Shown here piece after piece: positions 56,881 to 64,000 of a stretch of 64,000 bases of DNA (the first letter of the stretch is position 1; every line of letters starts with the position of its first letter). A program made the translations under genes and the position numbers. Below the pieces are notes generated by a model. It made no database searches. It worked only from the letters and a program-made list of their open reading frames with translations, and was not told the origin of the DNA. The DNA is from Stictocephala bisonia (taxonomy: Eukaryota > Arthropoda > Insecta > Hemiptera > Membracidae), in the NCBI GenBank assembly GCA_035578905.1, contig JAQJVL010000059.1, positions 1,240,001 through 1,304,000 on the forward strand, read 5' to 3'.

Positions 56881-59800
56881 GATTCCAACTTGTACATTCC
56901 GAAGCAAGACAGTAAATCAAAACTCCAAATAGAGTAAGTAACAAAAAAACAATGTTTGGGAATATTCATTAATTGTCCTGTACCTGAACGTAAAAACATG
57001 ATATTACTCTGACATTTTTAAAATAGCAATGATTCGACTAAAAATTTGTATTTAAGCCTGTCTGACCCTTTAGTACAAACGTGATATCAAACTAATAGGT
57101 GTTGTTTATTTTTTAGGAGTGAAAACCACCACTATTGATAAAAAATTAAAAATGACAGTAAATGGTATTATATTTTTAAATCATGTTTTTATACTCAGAA
57201 TATATTGTATTTCCTGTAGTAGAACATAATTCATATAAATATCATAGATTTCAACCCCTAAAAGCCACCCCTGCTGAGAAAAATTAAAAAAGGCAGTTTA
57301 TATGTTGAAAATATGTTAAATTACTATTTGTATATTAAAAATGAAAATTGTTTTTTTTTTTCTAGAACATAATTCATTATTACATCATTATAATGGACAA
57401 CTCCTAAGAACCACCCTATTGAAAAAAATAAAAAAATCAGTTTAAAACGTGTTTCTGCACATAATTCGGGCAATGTTTTTTTCCAGTAATTAATGATTAA
57501 AATTTTTAATTTCAATTAATTTATTAGTAATAAATAAATATGCATCTTCATGCGCTTGATAAAAGAATGAACTCATACACATGTAACATAGCATGTTCAC
57601 GTGTATTCATAATTGCTGCAAAATATCCTGGAATTATACAGTTTGTTTTTCAAGGATAACTCCATTGATTTTTAAGGCATCCAATCGATCAAAAAAGAAT
57701 TTTGTAGGGAATTTTAAGAGCTATAAGGCCAGTGAATTCAATATATTAAAAATTTTTTTGTTTTAATTTGAGTTAAAATGATCCAATACGTTGAGTTTTG
57801 CCTAAAGTAAAATTTTCAAACAGCGGTATTCTCAATGAGTTTTCATGCTAGAAAAAAATAACAACATTTTTGTATCCAATTGTCTTTTATGTAACTTGTA
57901 TAGTTTTTGAGTTATTTTGAAAATAAAAAAGTTTTTAAATCAATTTAAAAATTGTTGTATATGTAAATTGAACTTTTCTTTTTATAATGCATTGTAAATT
58001 GACCAAAATCCTAGAACTTCTTTACAAAACATTGATTAAGTAAATTATAGATGGACCAAAGTTAGTTTCATGAACTGTGTAAATGTTAGTAGTTGGTAAC
58101 CTAATTTTTTCATAACCAAAGCGAATACAAATTCTTTTATTGTTCAAAACTCCGTCAATTCGAATGATATTGACTTGGCCAAAAACTCATTTTAAAGCTC
58201 CTTTCACATACTATAAAAAAGATTAAACAAGTTATCATTGAATAACTCTTCGGTTTTCCACTATTCGGCGTTTAAGGTTTCTGTTTAGATAGTCGACAAA
58301 AGTCGTTACAACTTTGGCGAACTGTAACTTTGTCAGAATTGCACCTACGAAAAAAATAAAAAAGGAATCTTTTTTATGATTTTATGAGCTTTCTTTTTAG
58401 TGATAACACTTTTCTAGATAAAATCCAAACTTATTCCAAGTTATTCGTTAAAAACTGTTAGAAAACATTTGTTTAACCTTAAATCGACTCTTTCAATCAG
58501 GAACAACTCCAAAAATGTTACCTTCTCAACAAAATTTTTGAAGAATATTTTAAGCTTAAAATAATACAATGTATCGATTTCTGCAGCTTTTTTGCATGTC
58601 AGAATTTACCCTCCTAAGAAGGGGTGGTTTTTACTCCAAGGCCTATTGGCATCATATCACGTTTGTTTTTGGTCTTTAAATAGTTACTACCAAATTTTTA
58701 AGTGAATTAGTATTATCTTAAAGAATTTCTTCCCCAAAACGTCCAGGTAATGGACTATTAATAGGCCATTACGTCAAACGGATTTTAAGAGTTAACAAAC
58801 TAGCTATATTATAAAGGACTAGTGCTCCTGTTACAGAATTCAAGAAAATTTTAAATTTGGAAATTTATCAGTTGACTTTTTAAATAATTACCTTATACCT
58901 AAACCTTAACTTATACATTAATGTAAAGATCTTAAATCTAATTATATATAAAAAGACCAAAGCTAAAATAGTCTAAAAATCAATAAATACAACACTTAAG
59001 ACGTTTTAAATTACACACTAAAAAGAGATTGTTATTACTTTCATTTTGACAAATTCGTTGATGATGTAATCGGTGTCCATTTGGTTTAGTAAATTATTCT
59101 CAATGGCCATTGTTGCAAATCCAATTGAACGTTTCAACTTAGGAAAGGTTAAATACCTACTGCCGGCGAAAAATGTATGTGCACCCGAGTTTGGAGGCTG
59201 TTAACTAAGAGGCCTATAAAAAATTCAGGCAAACCATTGTTTTCCTCGTTTAATTAAAGCAACTTTTTTCTTGAAAAGTTAAAATTCTAAAATTAATAAA
59301 ACATATAGAACAAATTCCTGTCAACAACGATCTGAATTATGAATTCGATACACTAAGGGTGTTTTTTTATTTATTTACGGTATATACCATCTTACAATAA
59401 TTATAATGAAAAAGGCTTGAATAGCTATCATATATTACCTTAAACAGTAGCAGTTGATGGTCATTTTATACAAAAAGCTCAATATTAGATATTCTAATAA
59501 ATAACAATAAAAGCAATAAATAAAGTTCATGCACAGTGAATAATAGTAAAAATTCCGGTACTTTTTTGCTCTGCCTAGGATAAAAATGCTTAAAATTTAC
59601 AATAAAAATCATGAATGCATATGTCATAAGATAAAATCAAACTATAAAAACAATGGTGTGATTGGATTTTTTTCCTATGTCTCTTAGTTTCTTAGCAAGC
59701 AGCCTTCAAACTCTGGTACACACAATTTCTGCGCCGACAGTAATACAGTCATCAACTCACCTTGTTGTTGATGATTATTTTAAGTATCTTTTTTAAATTT

Positions 59801-60069
59801 ATTTATTTAAGTATCATTTATGATGTCACTACCAAAATCTTGTCAACATGAAATTGTTGGTCACACACATTCATAAAACATACAAATTAAATTAAAAAAA
59901 AACACGTCATCTTTGTTTCAAGAGGCTTTTATTTCTAGAAAATTAAAAATAGAGTAATACTGTAATAATCTATCTCTAAACATGTTCTGTGATTTATTTA
60001 TATACCGAGTAATACTAACACATAGTAAAAAATTTGACATTCTAGAGAGTAAATTTCACTTTACCTATA
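56881..60069. other. AT-rich stretch, no gene seen
   Basis: About 57100-57440 contains two to three very degenerate units of about 150 bp (AGAACATAATTCAT, AAGCCACCCCTG / AGAACCACCC, GGCAGTTTA / ATCAGTTTA). The rest shows no coding signal; AT-rich with a possible LINE 3' tail near 59360-59400. Confidence 0.45.
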
Positions 60070-60835
60070 AAAGTGGAACCCACAAGTAGACAAGCTCTGC
60101 AAAAAATTGAGTTCTGCCCTATATGTACTAAGATGACTGAAACAGATCTGCAATGAAGAGACAGTTAGAACAGCCTATTTTGCAATGTTCGAAACTCACG
60201 TTAGGTATGGCCTGACAGTCTGGGGTAGCTCTTCGAAAAGAAATATGCAAAGAGTGCTGATCCTCCAAAAAAAGGCTGTACGTATCATATCAGGACTGGG
60301 CCCTCTGGAATCCTGTAGAGACTCATTCAGAAACCTTAAAATCCTTACAGTAGTCGGCCTTTTTATCCTGGAGACAACTCTTTATGCATCTATGCAAAAC
60401 ACACCAAGAGAAAATGAAATCCATGAGTACAACACCAGAAGAGCTAACAACCTCGTCCTGCCCCTCCACCACCTACAAATATATGAGAAACAGCCATCCT
60501 ACATTGGGGCGAAACTCTGGAACATCCTCCCAGCTGAAATCAAGAGCCTGTGTTCTGCCCAGATGCTGAGGAAGGGCCTCACCAAGTGGCTGCTAGATCG
60601 CCCCTTTTACACAATTGAAGAGTTTGAAAACAGCAATAACTTCAACAACAGACCAAAATTTTTATTACAAATATTTTTTATTCTATCAAACAATAAATCT
60701 TTCTTATTTTATATAGAGTCACATCAAGAACCATCAAGTCTTCCCTATTCTGTAAACCTTTTTATACTATGTATGACGCCATTGCAATTCTTGAAGAATT
60801 TGTTAATAAATATTTTATTGATTGATTGATATTGG
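60070..60835 (+). pseudogene. 5'-truncated LINE: ORF2 C-terminal region and tail
   Basis: From about 60070 (NPQVDKLCKKLSSALYVLR, one stop) into a 214-codon open frame at 60185-60829: AMFETHVRYGLTVWGSSSKR, QKKAVRIISGL, HEYNTRRANNLVLPLHHLQI and SYIGAKLWNILPAEIKSL. This is the post-RT region of a CR1/Jockey-like ORF2. The RT domain is absent. The natural stop was probably upstream of the present one, because the last 50 codons run into the UTR. It ends in three TTGA units (about 60819-60831), a microsatellite-type LINE tail. Confidence 0.75.
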
Positions 60836-60870
60836 AATATTTAGATTAATTTCTGCAAGTCAACAGGCAA

Positions 60871-61111
60871 ATGCTATTTTGTTCTCACAATTACTTTATT
60901 GCATATTTGTTATTAGACAGTTTATATATGCCAGTAAATACTATAGTAATTTTTCGCACCATCCTGCTTATAAAATAATTATTTTCCTTAAATAGTAAAC
61001 TAATTATTTTATATGCAGGATGGTGCGAAAAATTATTATAGTATATACTGGCAGATATGAACTGTTTAGTAACAAATATGCAATTTAGTAATTGTGAGAA
61101 CAAAACAGCAT
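60871..61111. mobile_element. Foldback MITE, 241 bp
   Basis: ATGCTATTTTGTTCTCACAA at the left end pairs with TTGTGAGAACAAAACAGCAT at the right end. The arms are about 100 bp with few mismatches (GGATGGTGCGAAAAATTATT on the right), around a centre of about 30 bp. No coding capacity. Family unassigned; no clear target duplication. Confidence 0.75.
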
Positions 61112-61569
61112 TATCACAGTACTTACTGCATGGTGATTGACTGATACTCTTTATGTGTGGGGTTTTATATATTTTAATACACATCTTGAATTTGTGATTA
61201 AATTATATTTGCTACAAATTGGTGAAAGCAATTGGGAATTAATAAACAGTAGCAGACGGCGTTGTCGAGCATTATTTACAATAGGAACAATACTAGCCCT
61301 GTGTTACTCCACGGTGCATGAGGGAACTAATATCATCCGCCAGTTCCAGGCAGTTGTAGTAGTGGGAGGAGCAGATCTATCTGTAAAGTTTCGAGTCAAT
61401 TTGGGAATAACAGTAACTGGAGTATTAGGATTAAATTTTAATAATATTTTAGGTGGTGATAATCGTGTCAATACACACATGCTCAGGGATTCCACTTTAC
61501 GATATAACTGTACCCCTACAATTTGAATTTGGCGGAGTAAATCAACACTCAAACTCAACTGAGTTATAC
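61112..61569. other. No gene recognised
   Basis: An open frame at 61137-61526 has no recognisable domain, and the opposite strand is also open by chance. Nothing else seen. Confidence 0.4.
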
Positions 61570-62830
61570 TAATACTTACCTTACCTCCTTGGCCATTGAA
61601 ACCCAAGTTGGTTTTTAGCCTCGCCAACAATGCCTCTCCATTCTACTCTGTTCTTTGCTGCTTCAGGTGTAGTCCTCAATTTGTGAATATCTTTGAGAAC
61701 CTGTTCTCTCCATCTAAGTCTTGGCCTGCTCAGGGGGCTTCTTCCCTCTGGGTTAGATTGTTCAATATATTTAATAATGGAAGTATTTTCCTGCCTCCAC
61801 ACATGTCCAGCCCACCTTAGTCTTCTACTTTTCACTAATGCTATTATATCGGGGTGAGTGTACATCTCTCTTAATTCTCTGTTCTTTCTTATTCTCCAAA
61901 CTTCTCCACCGCATACTGGACCAAACACTTTTCTTAATACTCTATTTTCAAAGATAATAAGCTTCTTCTCATATTCCTTTGTCAGTGTCCATGTTTCTGC
62001 TCCGTATAGTAACACAGGGAGGACTATTGAATGGTAGATTTTGATCTTGATTTTCCCAGACAATATCTTGGATTTAAGTAATTTCTCTACAGCCAAATAG
62101 GTCCTAGAGGCTAAAACTAGTCTATTTTGGATTTCTTTTCCTCTTTTATGTTTTGTGCTAGGGTTATACCAAGGTATTTAAACTCTTCAACTTTTTCGAA
62201 TTCCCACTTGTCCACTTTAATATTCTGTATTCTTTTCATTCCCTGTCTTCTCGTATGCATATATTTTGTCTTATCCTGGTTTATTTCTAGTCCCACCTTT
62301 CTGGTTTCTTGAATTAGCACTTTTGCTAAATTTTCAAAATCTGTTTTGCTTTCAGCAAGAAGAGCAACATCACCCGCAAAAGCTAACACATTTACTTTTG
62401 ATCCAACATATATCTAAGCCCTTAAATCTTTTGTCTTCCTGAGTGCATCTTCTAAGACTAGGTTGAAGAGTAGAGGGGATATCCCATCACCTTGACAAAC
62501 TCCTGTATTAACTTCAAAGTCCTCTGTATATTCTCCATTCACCTTCACTTTACATCTTAATTTATCAAAACATATTTGTGTCAATTTTATAAGCTTGTCT
62601 GGAATGCCAAACATTTGCATTTTTTCATACATTTTCATCCTATTTATGCTGTTATACGCTTTTTGAAGATCTATTAATAAAAGGTGAAAATCCTTATTAA
62701 ACCCCCAATATTTTCAGAGAGGTTGTTTTATGGCAAATATTTGGTCTGTTGTAGAGTGACTCTGAACAAATTCTGCTTAGTGGTCTTCAATATTTTCTTG
62801 TATATACTAGTACTAATACATAGTAAAAAT
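61570..62830 (-). pseudogene. RTE-like LINE RT and C-terminus
   Basis: Minus strand in order: STTDQIFAIKQ (about 62780), HLLLIDLQKAYNSINRMKMY (motif A with Asn for the second Asp), VNTGVCQGDGISPLLFNLVL (motif B, the GV.QGD.iSPLLFn form), an in-frame stop at 62414, LAFAGDVALLAESKTDFENL (motif C: FADD has become FAGD, losing a catalytic Asp) and KVEEFKYLGITL. After a frameshift near 62100 it continues with VLLYGAETWTLTKEYEKKL and KSRRLRWAGHVWRQENTS to 61581. The YGAE.W...LRWAGHV.R C-terminus and QGD motif B separate it from the CR1/Jockey-like LINEs in this window. The endonuclease is absent. Confidence 0.8.
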
Positions 62831-64000
62831 AAATTGTCGATGCTACATACACTCGTTTAGCAACTCATTTTAACAGCAATCTGTTATCGTTATCCCCTGG
62901 TTTAATACTGGGTGTTTAGGCGCTCCCTTTTTCCTGGCGCCCTTTGCGGCCATGTACTTTACTTACCCAAAAAAAAGGTACTTGTAAAAAGCCAAGTTCA
63001 CAACCTTGATTTAAGAAGTAAATTTCATTCTTACAATATTATAAATAAAAAGATTTAAACACTTCTCAACATAATTCGAAAAATTTCAAGAAAAAGGTAA
63101 CATACATAGGATCAAAGGTTTTAAACCACTTACCAATAAATTTAAAACTAATATTACGAATAAAGAGTCTAAAACTATGGTAAAAAAATATTTAATGAAA
63201 ACCATTTTTTATTCATTAGAAGAATTTTTCTCATAATCTTATATTTTATATGACTTAGTTTATTCATAAACTATAAATCTGTATTATAGGTGTTTTTGTA
63301 AACTAATTTGACACTACTCATATATGTATGTACAGTATGAGTAAAGAATTTTTAGATTTTGATTTTGACCCCTTAAACCGGCCCTCCTTTTATCAGAGTT
63401 GGAAATTATGGATTAATATTTAATATTTCTGCTTTATGCGATTGTTTCTTATATTCCGAAACTGTTGTTCAACTCATGCCTGCATTGTTTCCTTGATATT
63501 TTAAAACAGATGCTTGATAAAATTCCTGATATTAATATCTTCTTATTATATAATTTACTAAATTACATCACTGATATAATTTATTTGCATTTTTAAAATT
63601 TTTTCTAGCAAAATAAACATTAAAGTGCCAACAACTTTTCTGGTTAAACACAATTTTCTCTTTAGAGTGATTTTCATTTCTAAAATGGTTAGCAAATTTC
63701 ACCATTGAAACAAACTTCAAATAAGGATGAAAAACTATTTCCAGCAACTAATAGTTTCCATAATCCACCATAAATGTACGCAATAGATAAATCAGCAAAA
63801 TGCCACTTTACAGTTGTGTAAATATGGCCATTTTTATTACAACGTGAATTAATATCCTTCTCAATGATTGAAAATAAATGTACAGTGACCTTTCGAACTT
63901 GTGACGTTTTTATTCAGTATGATAGGGATCATAATATAAGAAAGTGATTAAAAAAGTTCCCTGACAAGATTAGTCACTGATTTATTCCACCAACAATAAT
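62831..64000. other. AT-rich stretch, no gene seen
   Basis: No open frame above about 60 codons and no repeat structure noticed. Confidence 0.5.

Noticed and set aside
56527..56937. Gly/Val/Trp-rich ORFs
   Set aside because: Translation of the GT-rich minisatellite.
61304..61630. Overlapping ORFs on both strands near 61137-61630
   Set aside because: Neither strand shows a domain except where the minus-strand LINE begins at about 61581.

Overview
The window is eukaryotic, AT-rich, intron-style intergenic DNA made almost entirely of repeats. No host gene, tRNA or rRNA gene could be recognised. The mixture of elements (Tc1/mariner-superfamily and mariner transposases, CR1/Jockey-like and RTE-like non-LTR retrotransposons, a Penelope-like element, a gag-bearing LTR element, hAT and MULE scraps, foldback MITEs) fits an arthropod, most likely an insect. 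A hemipteran is my guess, but only by general flavour.

Layout. 1-1672: AT-rich, no gene. 1673-8059: two different long-TIR DNA transposons lie side by side, 10 bp apart including their TA target duplications. Each carries a nearly complete minus-strand transposase with a DDE spacing of about 82-83 residues between the second D and the E, and each is broken by one in-frame stop. 8340-9820: degenerate tandem array of about 105 bp units. 10893-11165: 57-bp minisatellite. 11888-12346: foldback MITE. 13505-17516: about 4 kb of a 63-bp satellite. 17517-20035: inverted non-LTR reverse transcriptase (RT) fragments flanking a foldback element and an endonuclease relic. 20036-31955: the same 63-bp satellite in the opposite orientation, hosting one full-length LTR element (20171-26217) and a solo LTR (28112-29147). 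31956-33965: RT relics. 36410-43622: a Penelope-like element with inverted ends carrying hammerhead-like motifs, broken up by other retroelements, including a LINE at 37887-41072 with a 5-bp target duplication. 44050-46770: minus-strand LINE relics, one with an ORF1 esterase. 49507-50290: dead mariner. 50357-53234: 5'-truncated LINE with an uninterrupted 793-codon ORF. 53760-56090: hAT, SINE-like and RT relics. 56100-56880: minisatellites. 60070-62830: two more LINE relics and a foldback element.

The main observation is the origin of the 63-bp satellite. Read in the right frame, the unit is 21 codons and encodes KKLHHIGVRGTELDWFKS, which is the stretch of a non-LTR RT between the motif-A aspartate region and the WF(K/R)SYL block. 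The plus-strand array is bounded on the left by RT sequence ending in ...LTKAFEIVDGSLL and on the right by ...DWFKSCLNDRYLLV followed by a QYVDD motif. The array therefore appears to have grown by tandem duplication of 63 bp inside the RT reading frame of one retrotransposon copy. It was later colonised by an LTR element and amplified together with it, and a second copy lies in inverted orientation. All calls rest on reading the sequence and on family motifs; no search was run.
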